Below, in pieces: positions 1-8,933 of a stretch of DNA of 25,219 nt. The position numbers and the translations under genes are program-made. Source of the stretch: Chara braunii (lineage: Eukaryota; Streptophyta; Charophyceae; Charales; Characeae); contig BFEA01000073.1 in assembly GCA_003427395.1 (NCBI GenBank), forward strand, positions 3,483,558 to 3,508,776, in the 5' to 3' direction. The notes beneath the pieces were generated by a model. That model made no database searches. It worked only from the letters and a program-made list of their open reading frames with translations, and was not told the DNA's origin. Numbering within the stretch: position 1 is the stretch's first letter; each line of letters begins with the position of its first letter.

Positions 1-48
1 TTTTTTTTTTTTGTGCGCGCGCACGCTGCCTATAGCCGTTGCCCAATA

Positions 49-143
<95 letters not shown>
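1..143. repeat. Compound simple repeat: poly-T, alternating GC palindrome, (CT)n, (CA)n
   Basis: Twelve T residues open the window. They are followed by the perfect palindrome GTGCGCGCGCAC (13-24), then a (CT)n run (about 53-92) that passes directly into (CA)n (93-143). Adjacent purine/pyrimidine dinucleotide tracts of this kind are typical eukaryotic microsatellites. Translations across this tract are artefacts of the repeat. Confidence 0.97.
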
Positions 144-144
<1 letters not shown>

Positions 145-215
145 GTGGCAGTGTTTAAGGAACCCAGCTGTTACATGCTGAGATCACCAGTTCGATTCAA
201 TGCAGGGATGGATCC
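139..215 (+). other. Possible tRNA-derived SINE head (Pol III A and B box)
   Basis: Immediately after the (CA)n tract, TGGCAGTGTTTAAGG (from 146) resembles a tRNA A box and D-arm. AGTTCGATTCA (189-199) resembles a B box (GGTTCGANTCC). The gap of about 32 nt between the boxes matches a tRNA. Between them CAGC and GCTG could form an anticodon-like stem. The acceptor stem is not convincing, so this is read as a tRNA-derived SINE head or relic rather than a tRNA gene. No poly-A tail or target-site duplication was identified. Confidence 0.35.
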
Positions 216-320
216 TGGCAGAGAGTACTGAGATGTGCAACCCTACTCAACATGCAGGCCACCAGATTCCTGCTGGTCTGGCATGATTCTTTTGCACTTG
301 GGCCTCATCATTTAAACCAC

Positions 321-623
321 AGGATGACAGGAACTCTCGCTAAAACATCGCTGTGGATGGCAAGCATATTTGCACATCCAAAGAAAGGAGGCAGCAGTCC
401 AGTTACTTATCACCGCAGGATGACAGGAACTCTTGCTACAACATCACTGTGGAGAGGAGGAACACATGTATGGGATTGAAATGTTGAGAGCATGAACACA
501 TGAATAAAACTTATAAAAGTGAAGGTTCCCCCCACCCACCCCAACACATAGCCCCTTCTATTCTGGGGGGCAGCAGTCCAGTTACTTATCACCGGCAAGC
601 ATATTTGTACATCCAAAGAAAGG
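321..623. repeat. Shuffled short repeat blocks (order A-B-C-A'-C'-B')
   Basis: Three blocks recur. Block A (about 36 bp, starting AGGATGACAGGAACTC) is at 321-356 and 417-452. Block B (30 bp, GGCAAGCATATTTG...) is at 359-388 and 594-623. Block C (26 bp, GGCAGCAGTCCAGTTACTTA...) is at 390-415 and 569-594. The second B and C copies occur in swapped order, so this is not a simple tandem repeat. No coding function is apparent. Confidence 0.85.
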
Positions 624-625
624 GG

Positions 626-1640
626 GGAGATCAGATCGGAAAAGGGGAACAGCCCAACCCTTGTGGCATCCAAGGGGGGACCTGCTAAAGGGGGCCCACC
701 TCCCCAAACCATGGTCTTTCTCTGGGGGCCACCCTGCTGGCCGGGAGGCTTCCTAGCAGCGCACCCAGACACGCAGCAGGGGGACCCTCAGAGAGACGGG
801 GTGCGGGGAGGGGCATCTCCTGCAGTTACTCAGGCCGCTTATCAAACTCCACAGACTATTGTATCATCACTTCCTACTTAATCTACCTTTATCCAGCTAT
901 CATGCTATCTGTCTTAACCTGTTTGGGCTACCTTGCCATCCCTCACTGTACCTTCCTCTTACCTAACTCCCATGCCATTCACTGCTCTATGTACCTTACT
1001 CCCTAAACCTATTTCGACTATACGATGTATCATTGTATCCTCAATCCTCCAAGCACCTTCTACCCCAAATTGACTTTCCTGTTCCGGTACTCTTTTTAGT
1101 ATTTTTGGTGTTCTTGTTGTATTTTTGGTGTTTCTGATGTATTGTGATGTCTGTTTAACCATTCCCCCGCCTCCGCCTATGCCTCCCTGCCCACCCTCTC
1201 CCTCCCCTTGTCCTTTGGCCCTACTTCCTCTGCTCTAATCTCCTTCCCCTAATACTGTACGCTTGCCACACAAAAGTGAAGTTTTGTGCAGGTAAGCCTT
1301 TTTTTTCTGGTGAAAAGAAGGAAACGTAAAGCACAAACTACGCACGTTCATCACTCCGCCCCGCAAAACACGCTCTTCCAAAGCACTAAGTATACAATCT
1401 GGAAGGATTATCGCCTACATTCGAAGAGCACAGTAAACAAAACCAGTGGATGGTGAAGAGCTGTGCAGTTCAGCACTATTCCCACAGGAAGTCCTTCTGA
1501 CCACCCGACACTGTCAATTTTCTGTCTATGTGCAGGGAAGACACATTCTCGGAGTGGAATCCAATGGAATTAACTGTTGCTGCTCATTTCTAGCAAGAAC
1601 ACGAAAAGAGAAAGAAAGAAACAAACAAAGAAAGAGAATG
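626..1640. other. No gene recognised
   Basis: Short ORFs are present on both strands but none resembles a known family. The stretch 900-1260 is C/T-rich, and a purine-rich (GAAA)-type patch ends near 1640. A GCAG/GTAAG donor-like string at about 1290 has no ORF supporting an exon. I see nothing annotatable beyond low-complexity composition. Confidence 0.6.
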
Positions 1641-1656
1641 TCCTTTGGGCCATCCA

Positions 1657-1781
1657 TTAAACCACCAGTACCTACCACATTTTTCGAACCCCCCGGCCTC
1701 GAATGAATTTGGACCGGAGGGGCAGGCCAATTAGGCTTCAGCGTTAACAGACGGCCCAACCAGTAGGTACTGGTGGCTTAA
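1657..1781. repeat. Inverted repeat enclosing the upstream side of the U6-like sequence
   Basis: CCACCAGTACCTA at 1662-1674 is the exact reverse complement of TAGGTACTGGTGG at 1764-1776. Pairing extends to about 18 bp with one mismatch (1657-1674 with 1764-1781). The right arm lies inside the 5' part of the U6-like sequence, so a transcript covering both arms could sequester the U6 5' stem-loop. A smaller GC-rich inverted repeat, CCCCCCGG with CCGGAGGGG, sits between the arms at about 1690-1720. Confidence 0.8.
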
Positions 1782-1858
1782 AATTGGAACGATACAGAGA
1801 ACATTAGCGTGGCCCCTGCGCAAGGATGACATGCATTAATCAAGAAATGGTCCATTTT
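1760..1858 (+). ncRNA. U6: U6 spliceosomal snRNA-like sequence (variant or pseudogene)
   Basis: U6 snRNA is the catalytic RNA of the major spliceosome. Seen here: ATTGGAACGATACAGAGA (1783-1800) with the intact ACAGAGA box; TTAGC with the AGC triad (1804-1808); GGCCCCTGCGCAAGGATGAC (1811-1830), the internal stem-loop region; and AAATGGTCC before a TTTT (1855-1858) fitting the 3' end. From memory of plant U6, the departures are G to C after ACAGAGA, A to G before TGG, and C to T in the ACACGC region. The canonical 5' stem-loop GTCCCTTCGGGGAC is absent. In its place is CCAGTAGGTACTGG (1760-1773), also a 5-bp stem with a 4-nt loop. No plant upstream sequence element or TATA box is visible within about 100 bp upstream, which favours a pseudogene or retroposed variant. 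Identity as U6-derived is firm; function is not. Confidence 0.85.
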
Positions 1859-1869
1859 GGCATTTTTTT

Positions 1870-2198
1870 AATTGAAAGAAAGAAAGAATATAGAATTTCA
1901 AATGTGACGTTGTGAGTGAATCCAATTGTATGGTGGCTTCCGAAGATGCAATGTCATCTATCCCCTGATTGGCATACTGGAAGCGACAGATCGGCACTAG
2001 AAGGATCAACCACAGGAGTGAATTGGTTCTCTATGCATACATCCCTTCCCACCATCATCTCACGTCAAATTTTGAAATGCATCCAATTGAGGGGCAAGGA
2101 GAAAACACGAGACTTTTCACATCATGCTTGCACCCATTGCCTCTATCCTTCACTATAATCACTAAGGTGCCATAAATGACATATACGAACAACGGAAA
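1870..2198. other. Region downstream of U6-like sequence; no gene recognised
   Basis: A T-run (1863-1869) and a GAAA-rich patch follow the U6-like sequence. Short plus-strand ORFs (for example 1916-2158) have no recognisable domain. Nothing else is supported. Confidence 0.5.
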
Positions 2199-2765
2199 TC
2201 AGGTACTCAGGGCATACTCACACTGGGGCTTTTTTGGCTCGGCTCTGCCTGTAATTGCGGTATACATTGATGGCAAGCCCCAACTCTGGACATACATCCG
2301 GGAAAGTGCTAGTGTGAGTATGCTCTGAGATATGGGTGGAAAAGTCCTGTGGCTCGCATCCAATCCATTCCACACAGAAGGAAGGGGAAGGGAAGAAAGA
2401 GAAGAAACACAACACCTTTCCTGCTCAAACGCCCCTATCAACAACTTGAGTCTACTTCCTAAACATTTTGTATATTTTTTCTGCATCCAGATAACAACGT
2501 CTTGGAAGGTCTGTCCTCGGGCTGGTGCAGAGTCAATCATCCAGTAGCAATATCTGTGAAGCTGTGAATTAAAGGACAACAATCCCTCAGTACATTCACT
2601 CGAACATTCAGAACGTATCCTTCCGGGATAGGCTTGGGCAGGTAGATCGCTCACTGGGTCCAACCGAACAATGTTCTGAGGAATCAGGGTCGCCTCTAAG
2701 GGTTGAGCAGGTGTATCTGGGATTTGCTTCGACCTAGGGAAGAGATCCTCAAGTACGTCGAACAT
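2199..2765 (-). CDS. Unassigned 188-codon ORF
   Basis: This is the longest ORF in the first 10 kb that is not made of simple repeats. The translation has a mixed, protein-like composition (residues near 70-100 contain the Trp/Gln/Asp-rich stretch YCYWMIDSAPARGQTF) but matches no family I recognise. There is no signal peptide, membrane segment or nucleotide-binding motif. A plus-strand ORF of 137 codons (2703-3116) overlaps its start, so at most one is real. It may be an exon, a decayed retroelement piece or chance. Confidence 0.2.
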   Translation of the reverse strand: MFDVLEDLFPRSKQIPDTPAQPLEATLIPQNIVRLDPVSDLPAQAYPGRIRSECSSECTEGLLSFNSQLHRYCYWMIDSAPARGQTFQDVVIWMQKKYTKCLGSRLKLLIGAFEQERCCVSSLSSLPLPSVWNGLDASHRTFPPISQSILTLALSRMYVQSWGLPSMYTAITGRAEPKKPQCEYALST

Positions 2766-2795
2766 TCATTCAGGTATTCAGCTATTGGCTATAGG

Positions 2796-3286
2796 TCAAA
2801 ACTCCAAAAGCATTTGTCCAGTGCCGAACATGATCGAGGCCAATATTTCCGTCAATTCAAGAGCTTGATGTTCAAGTCCGTACACAACGCTGCGCTGGGG
2901 TATCCTCTTCCAAATCATGAATTGGACGACAGACAGCACCGCATGCGAATCAGCAATCTGACATCCATGGCGCACATATTTGGCAGCACCACACATAACT
3001 TATCCCTTGACCACCACTACGATGATGAATTAGACGTGGGGAAACGGTTCCCTCATCATTGCGGCTTGCGGTTTGCGGCTTTTGCGAAAAGAGGTCTCGC
3101 TTTGGCTGCACACTAGATCCACTGGATGTGTGCAGAGTAACAGTGACATCCAGCATTCTGTTTCCGCAGTGTTTCTGCTCTCTTGCTATTTCAATAAATA
3201 GGTAGGAGAAGACCTTACCTGTTATGGCATTTTCAGCCACAGCAACGATCACTGTGCAGCTCCTCAGGTCAGCCGACTACTGAAGA
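2796..3286 (-). other. Exon-like open stretches, unassigned
   Basis: On the minus strand, an open stretch of about 19 codons ends at AACAG|GTAAGG (exonic side near 3219), a consensus plant 5' splice site. It begins just after a TTCAGTAG acceptor-like context near 3276. Further along, a 66-codon ORF (2996-2796) has protein-like composition without a known motif. These could be exons of a degraded host gene or of an unrecognised element. No homology can be named from sequence alone. Confidence 0.2.
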
Positions 3287-3289
3287 GGC

Positions 3290-3720
3290 CTCCTCCCAGA
3301 GAAATTCCAACTACACATCATCTATTCTCTGCAGGTCATCTAACAACTACGGTAGACTCCATCTATCTTGTATCTATAAAATCTGTATTCATAGCCAAAA
3401 TCAGCCTAGGAACCTAGATGTGTCTGTACATTTCTACCAAAGCGAAGTAGACAACCAGGCATGTCGCAACCCCAGCAGCAATCATAGGAAGATTCATTGC
3501 ACCTCCATAGGGCATATTGACAACATACTGCATAGATTCTATAAGATAGATGGCTAGAGATTATATAAGATATAGATGGCTAGGAACTAACTCTGCTTGG
3601 AACTAACTCTACCTGGAGCGTCCAGTACAGGAACCAGTTAGGGGGGGAACTCTTATCACGTCCTTAAACCTCCAGGACACGGCCCCAGCCTTGCAGAAAT
3701 TGTTTGTGGCCTACTCCGCA
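3290..3720. other. No gene recognised; short local duplications
   Basis: The string TAGATGGCTAG recurs at about 3547-3590, and GGAACTAACTCT is repeated in tandem at about 3590-3613. Nothing protein- or RNA-coding is recognisable. Confidence 0.5.
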
Positions 3721-3725
3721 AATTT

Positions 3726-4120
3726 CGCCGCTCAGGCCTACCGAGCCACAACGGCTGGGCGCACCAGCCAAAACAGGAAAAAAGTGTGCTGTTAAATACC
3801 CTTAAGCCGCTCAGGCCTACCGAGTATTTAATGGGTGGCCACTCAGGCCTGCCGGGTATTTAATGGCTGGCCGCTCAGGCCTACCGGGTATTTAATGGCT
3901 GGCCACTCAGGCCTGCCGGGTATTTAATGGCTGGCCGCTCAGGCCTACCAAGTATTTAATGGCTGGCCGCTCAGGCCTACCGGGTATTTAATGGCTGGCC
4001 GCTCAGGCCTACCAGGCCACAATGGCATAGCCCCAGCCAACTTCAAAAGACTCACAGCGCATTCCTAAAATTTCGGAGGCTCGGACTATCAGGCCACAAT
4101 GGCTAGCGGCGCCAGCCAAA
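3726..4120. repeat. 32-bp minisatellite with degenerate flanks
   Basis: About six and a half tandem copies of a 32-bp unit run from about 3806 to 4016. Exact 32-bp steps are seen at 3837, 3869, 3901, 3933, 3965 and 3997. The core is CTCAGGCCTACCGGGTATTT, with alternating GCCGC/GCCAC and CTACC/CTGCC variants. Diverged partial copies flank it at about 3730-3760 and 4080-4115, where the AT half is replaced by CACAATGGCT. AGGCCT occurs once per unit. Confidence 0.95.
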
Positions 4121-5250
4121 AAAAGAAAAATTTGCACTGCTAGCGGTTTGGCAAAGCTTGGCGCATAGTGCGAGTCCGCCAGGCTCTAGTGTACTGGTGG
4201 TTATTGAGCTCCTGTTATGAGAGTTTAAGCCTCTTGAAGTATCATGAAATTGAGGGTCTCAACCCGGATATTCTGACTGAGAATTCGACCTGAGAATTCT
4301 TTTATCGGGCGTGTCCGGACCGGCTGCAGCAGGACCTGAGCAGCCACTTCCACCTGGCCTGGCTCTCCCGCATCGCCACGGGCTACAGGGCGGCACAACT
4401 CACCCCAGCAAGCTACCAGCGTTGACTCACCGTGGCCATCCTTCTCAGGCCACTGAAAGTGACAGCAATGGGATTAGAATGCAGCACCTAGGCGGTGCTG
4501 CTCAGGCATGAAACCTACTAAGCTAGCTACGAAAAAATACGGTAATGGGCCCGTACCTATTTTGTAGGCTTTTGTCGTCCCCCGAATAGGGTCATCACAG
4601 CTGTATCTCGTGCGACAGTCGATTCACATGAAGATGGTAGTCCAAACAGAGATGGATACGTGTCTTTGTTTGTTTGCAGACTCCTAAACTTGCATTAGCC
4701 AGTAGCGTTAAGGATCACTGGCCGGCCCTACTTGTACTATGTTTGTGCTATGTGCTAGATCAAATGTGCCCGCTTTTTTCTGGCCAGGTCCATGCTCTCT
4801 ACGGGGGACTAGTATTGAAATATAGATAGCACAAGTGGGGTTTCTACTAAAGCTTGCTTGTTCGTCGAGAAGAATTAGTCTAACACCCTAACCAGCGAGA
4901 GCGGTGCTCTTTTATTTGCCTACCAACTCGGGAGAATCTAGTGAGGCACACCTATACCAAATCAGGAAAATCTATCACACCTGTGCATTTGCAGGGACAC
5001 CCTGAGGTAACAATTGCTACCAAATTTTGCAGAACGGTGACGCTGCAGCGATTGTAAGATTGCTGCATTCATAATAATTTCATATCTATTTGCACATTAT
5101 GTCCTCTGTGCCTGACATGATGTGCTATTATTTTACATGAATTTTTCTTTTTCTTTCACAATGTAATAATTTTCGATTTGCCTATTATGGTGGATGGCTC
5201 TACACGAGGTGTAAATCATTGAATAGGTATGTCTGAGAAATGCAACAGTA
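4121..5250. other. No gene recognised
   Basis: A 66-codon plus ORF (4311-4511) has no recognisable domain. The rest is mixed-composition intergenic sequence without repeats that I could detect by eye. Confidence 0.5.
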
Positions 5251-5370
5251 ACTTCAGTTAAGTACTAACTACAGAGAGTACTTGTACTGAGTACTAATTA
5301 CTACAAACTTAGTTAATTACTAAGTACAAACTTACGAAGTACTACAAACTGATTAAGTACGGAGTGCTAT
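5250..5370. repeat. Degenerate AGTACT/TACTAAGTAC repeat patch
   Basis: GTACT or AGTAC occurs many times in about 120 bp, for example AAGTACTAACTAC, GAGTACTAATTACTAC, TTACTAAGTACAAAC and GAAGTACTACAAAC. The units are of irregular length and largely self-complementary, so the stretch could fold into several alternative hairpins. Confidence 0.75.
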
Positions 5371-5569
5371 GAGCTTTCTACATACCTTTTATCTGAACTG
5401 AGAGTCCATCAGCACAAAAAGAAGACAGACAAAAACAGACAAAAAAAAGGAGCAGCTGCCAGCTAGTCCAATTATAGTAGGCCATTATTCTGACCCCTCA
5501 CAGAATTACGGCTCTCCTTATGGGTGGCTAGATGGTAGTGGAGACTCGCACTGAGATTCCTTTACTGAA

Positions 5570-5962
5570 TTGGCCGTAATTCTGGCCAGATTCAGTCAAA
5601 AGCGTACCTGTGCAGGTATAATGCCCTTAGATGCTGTCGAAGTCCACCGAAGCCTTGGTGAGCTCCATCAGCGCTGCCTGTCAATTTTCTATTTTTCTGA
5701 CTATCTAAAATGTCTTTTGCAAAATTATTCTACACTCCTCTCATCAATTCTCTGCGTCCCCCAGTACTATCTCAGTGTCCACCAATCAGGACCATCACCC
5801 TTCTGCCATCTTGGAGGTTTTCAGGGAATCCCTAGATGTTTGGATGATGGCGGTGATTCACTATGTGTAGGTCACAGTGACTTCAGATCAATAGTAAATA
5901 AAAACGACTTCTTTTTTTTTAATGGAAAATTTGGATATACGATTGAATTTGCTTTGGAATAA
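5570..5962 (+). CDS. Unassigned 130-codon ORF
   Basis: An open frame of 130 codons rich in Ser, Leu and Cys. It ends with a Phe run from a T-homopolymer (about 5911-5920) and has no motif I recognise. The start shown is the first in-frame candidate start in the frame. The homopolymer near the 3' end and the lack of a domain make a chance ORF likely. Confidence 0.15.
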   Translation: MAVILARFSQKRTCAGIMPLDAVEVHRSLGELHQRCLSIFYFSDYLKCLLQNYSTLLSSILCVPQYYLSVHQSGPSPFCHLGGFQGIPRCLDDGGDSLCVGHSDFRSIVNKNDFFFFNGKFGYTIEFALE

Positions 5963-6452
5963 ATAACTAGTAGTAAGATAATCAATGGAAAGTTTGCAAA
6001 GATTTCACCCCTCGGCATACCTTCATAAAGCCCTGCAATGGACGCGTGCCCGCCCTAAGTAAAGGCGGGGCCGTCAGTTTTCAAAGAGGCCTCTCAGTTC
6101 GTCAATTTTTGTAACTCTTCGTGGGCACCAGACAGTTGCCACACGCCAGTTGGTTACATCCGCCTTGCTCGTGAGAATCAGAAAACTCGTTAGCCTTCCA
6201 GGCTCCTCCAGCAATGTGGTGGAAGCCGGGAACACCGTACGCTTACAACTGGTTTGTTGGGCATGCCTAACTAATTCGATCCCAGGCCACTGTCTGAACG
6301 GGCCTGGGCGAAGACACTTCGGCCCAATCGGAAACTACTGGAAACTCGGTCCGGCCAGCCACCTCGCGAGAAGCTGGCAAATGCTTTCGATATAGGAAAG
6401 TGCCCGCCAGCCTTGGGGTCATTCGAGCATTTGCTGTGCAAGCGGCAGCGCT

Positions 6453-6548
6453 CCTGGAGCTAGCGCTCGCAGGCTGCTTGCTGGTGCTGGCAGAGGTGCC
6501 CCTGGAGCTAGCGCTCGCAGGCTGCTTGCTGGTGCTGGCAGAGGTGCT
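6453..6548. repeat. 48-bp tandem duplication
   Basis: Two nearly identical 48-bp units, starting CCTGGAGCTAGCGCTCGCAG, lie at 6453-6500 and 6501-6548. Because 48 is divisible by three, the duplication keeps the frame of a minus-strand ORF (6734-6267, 155 codons), giving a repeated Ser/Ala/Thr/Lys/Gln-rich 16-residue unit. That ORF has no recognisable domain and its coding status is doubtful. Confidence 0.9.
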
Positions 6549-6549
6549 C

Positions 6550-7110
6550 GTGTGTGCGTGGGCGCATAGGTAGCAGGGCGCTGCTGAGGGCAGTGCCATA
6601 GCTACCCCATCCATAGCCGGGCTTCGGCTTGGAAGGCCAGCGGAGGTGGTGGTGGTCTTCGTGTTGAAGGGAGACGTGGGTGAGAATTCAAGGGAGAGAG
6701 AGTGAGAGAGATAAGGATGATGATGTGAGGGCACGTACCTGGTCTTGGCGATGGTCTACATTGTCAACATCTGCACGTACTTCGGTTTCTGCTGCTGACG
6801 TCAACTGGTTGCATTGTCAATTCGTAGGCTGGATAAGTAGCTGTGTGAGAGTAGTCTGGGCGCTGAGCGCCAAGTACGAGGAAGGGCACTGGATGCATTC
6901 ATTGGTGGTGGCGAGAGTATGCTTGCATTGACTTCTGAGTTCGGTGCTTTGGTTCTCCGTCCGTGGTATGTCAGTGCATTTCTGCTATCTGGACAGTGTT
7001 CGCCTTTCTGGCTTTCAATGTGATTTTGCAATCTGGATCTGTCATTTCGCTATTGCTCATTTTCCTTGCAAGTTGGAAACAAAATCAATAACCAACGAAA
7101 TTTAAAATCA
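6550..7110. other. No gene recognised
   Basis: Overlapping short ORFs on both strands (for example 6680-6931 plus and 6801-7031 minus) have no family signature. The sequence becomes AT-rich from about 7030 toward the next repeat. Confidence 0.5.
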
Positions 7111-7129
7111 TTTTGAAAATAAAAATAAG

Positions 7130-7400
7130 TTTGAATAACCTAGGCTGTTTTTCCGGGCGCCCGGGCACCCAACTTCTGCCCGGGTACACGCCCGGGTGCC
7201 TGGCCGGGCATGACCCCCGGGCAGGGTTCCAGGCAGCCCCAGCGCAAAAAAAAAAAAAAAAAAAAAATCAAAAAATCAAAAAATTCCAGAAAAAAACATA
7301 TGTTGTCATTGTTGTGTAGAATTGAAATACAAACGACTTTTGGCTGAGGTTATAATTCGTCACAGAATCGGAGATAAAAACGAAAGTAACAGAATCACAC
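7130..7400 (+). repeat. Dispersed CCCGGG/poly-A repeat, copy 1
   Basis: A GC-rich head with repeated CCCGGG and GCCCGGG palindromes (about 7155-7220) is followed by CCCCAGCGC and a poly-A run (about 7245-7267). After that comes an AT-rich body with ATCAAAAAATC, CATATGTTGT and CTTTTGGCTGAGGT. The same order recurs at 17700-17890, so this is a dispersed family. An internal GC-rich head with an A-run resembles a non-autonomous retroposon, but no terminal duplications were identified. Confidence 0.7.
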
Positions 7401-7550
7401 AAAGGCACACCCCTTTAGAAGTTTAGACCCCTTCGGCGGCAGTTTGGCCCATTTAAGACCAATTTATACCCCCCTCCCACCCCCTTGACAGCCAACTCGC
7501 AAAAATCGAAATGAGACCAGATTTGGGGTCCTCTGGGAGAGCGCAGAAAA

Positions 7551-7600
7551 CCAAAAAAAAAAAAAAAAAAACTTTTTTTCTTTTTTCTTTTTTTTGCACG
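7551..7600. repeat. A-run followed by T-rich run
   Basis: About 18 A residues are followed within a few bases by a T-rich tract (about 7573-7595), forming an A/T palindromic low-complexity stretch just before the 77-bp duplication. Confidence 0.8.
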
Positions 7601-7601
7601 C

Positions 7602-7752
7602 CCCGGGGGCGTCGCGCTCGGGTGCCTGGCTGGGCAGGACTGGCTAGGCGTGAGAATCTTCCTAGTGAATAACCAATGCCCGGGGGCGTCGCGCTCGGGT
7701 GCCCGGCCGGGCAGGACCGGCTAGGCTTGAGAATCTTCCTAGTGAATAACCA
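7602..7752. repeat. 77-bp direct tandem duplication in the CCCGGG repeat family
   Basis: Two copies with 77-bp spacing (7602-7678 and 7679-7752) share CGGGGGCGTCGCGCTCGGGT and GAGAATCTTCCTAGTGAATA. They differ at a few positions, mostly C/T. The head of each unit is like the GC-rich head at 7155-7220. Confidence 0.9.
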
Positions 7753-7799
7753 TATAAACTTCTCAGTTTATTTTCATATTTCATTCTAATAATAAAAAT

Positions 7800-8240
7800 G
7801 AGTTTAAATCATGTGTGTTAACGGGATGTCTGGATCCAGATCCAGACAGTCCGATCTGGATGTCCGGGTCTGGTGTCCGGTTTGGGGTGTCTGGTTGGGC
7901 CCCTTTTCAAGAAAATTCGAAGAAAAAAATTGGGGTCCCCAGGCGATTTTCAAGTGCCTGGAGGACTCCCAAAAATTGTTGGTGCAATTTTTGGTGGACC
8001 GTTGGGCCAACCGGACCGGCCCTGAATGGCCTGTAATAATTGCAATCTTGGGTGAACTTCGGCGGGCCAAGGAGAACTAGTTGTTGGAGGCATTCACTGC
8101 CTGCAGGCGGGAGGAGGCCATTTTCGAACTTCGCGCCTCCTGTAGCAGCCGTCCACCCTGTGCACAACTGCTCCCCGACAGTAAACGCCCGCTCCTGCCA
8201 GGCCATGTTGTCTATTTGAATTTTGAAATCTATTTGACAA
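7800..8240. other. No gene recognised; overlapping ORFs on both strands
   Basis: Open frames of 73 to 99 codons overlap on both strands here (for example 7811-8080 plus, 7907-8206 minus). None has a recognisable motif. The local GG/CC-rich composition is enough to explain the lack of stops. Confidence 0.4.
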
Positions 8241-8262
8241 TTTGTGCAGTGCTGAGTGCGAG

Positions 8263-8278
8263 CGTGTGTGTGTGTGTT

Positions 8279-8346
<68 letters not shown>

Positions 8347-8400
8347 TGTGTGTGTGTGCGTGTGCGTGTGCGTGCGCGCGTGTGTGTGTGTGTGTGTGTG
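8263..8400. repeat. Long interrupted (TG)n microsatellite
   Basis: An alternating TG tract of about 138 bp with TTTG and GCGCG interruptions. Long Val/Cys/Thr/His translations across it are artefacts. Confidence 0.98.
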
Positions 8401-8629
8401 TTGTTTAAAAGACCCCAGATTCTCTCGCTTATTCCCTTCACAAATCATCACAAGCCATCCATAACGAAACAGTATAGATGGGGCAATATAATAGAAAATG
8501 CAAGGTTGGCCACGTTTGTGTGGTTCAGCGCCAGGTGCCCACACACCCGTCTGCCGCCAAAGCAGCACACTTGCACATGTACATATGTATACATATATAT
8601 TTCAAACCATAAGGTGCTGGAGGGCAGAA

Positions 8630-8920
8630 GGCAACTTAGCTAAGACAGAAGACTAGTCCAGCAAGAAGGCACTGACCCGACCCCCTCAAAGGTCCAAAAC
8701 AACTTGGAGAGCCTTCCGCATCGGCCCACAAAACCAAAAAGTCATTTAGCAAAAACAATCAAATTTCACAGCATTGGCATTCACGACATTCATCTCAAAC
8801 TACACACTCGCGTCGCAGCCAAAGAGGACGAAGAAGATAAGAGACAACTTACCTAAGACAGAAGACTCCTCCAGCAAGAACACACCACCACTCCCTGCTA
8901 AGGGTCCGAAAAAACTGGGA
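8630..8920. repeat. Duplicated module abutting the 5' LTR
   Basis: CAACTTAGCTAAGACAGAAG (from about 8631) and CAACTTACCTAAGACAGAAG (from about 8845) begin two similar blocks. Each continues with a CCAGCAAGAA string and ends in a GGTCC(A/G)AAA...CTTGGA or ...CTGGGA string. Spacing is about 214 bp. The second block ends within about 20 bp of the 5' LTR, so the element landed inside or next to an existing repeat. Confidence 0.7.
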
Positions 8921-8933
8921 CTTTCCTCTCAGC

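Noticed and set aside
1284-1294. GCAG|GTAAG splice donor
   Set aside because: No open or protein-like frame precedes it and no partner acceptor is supported.
3806-4016. CRISPR array (about 32-bp repeats)
   Set aside because: The repeats are head-to-tail with no unique spacers, and the genome is eukaryotic. The 31-bp array at 21491 fails for the same reason.
7245-7267. Poly-A as the tail of a processed gene copy
   Set aside because: Sequence similarity to the second family copy continues past the A-run, so it is internal to a repeat, and no ORF precedes it.
8081-8643. Long Val/Cys or Thr/His ORFs on both strands
   Set aside because: They are frames through the (TG)n microsatellite and exist only because the dinucleotide repeat lacks stops.
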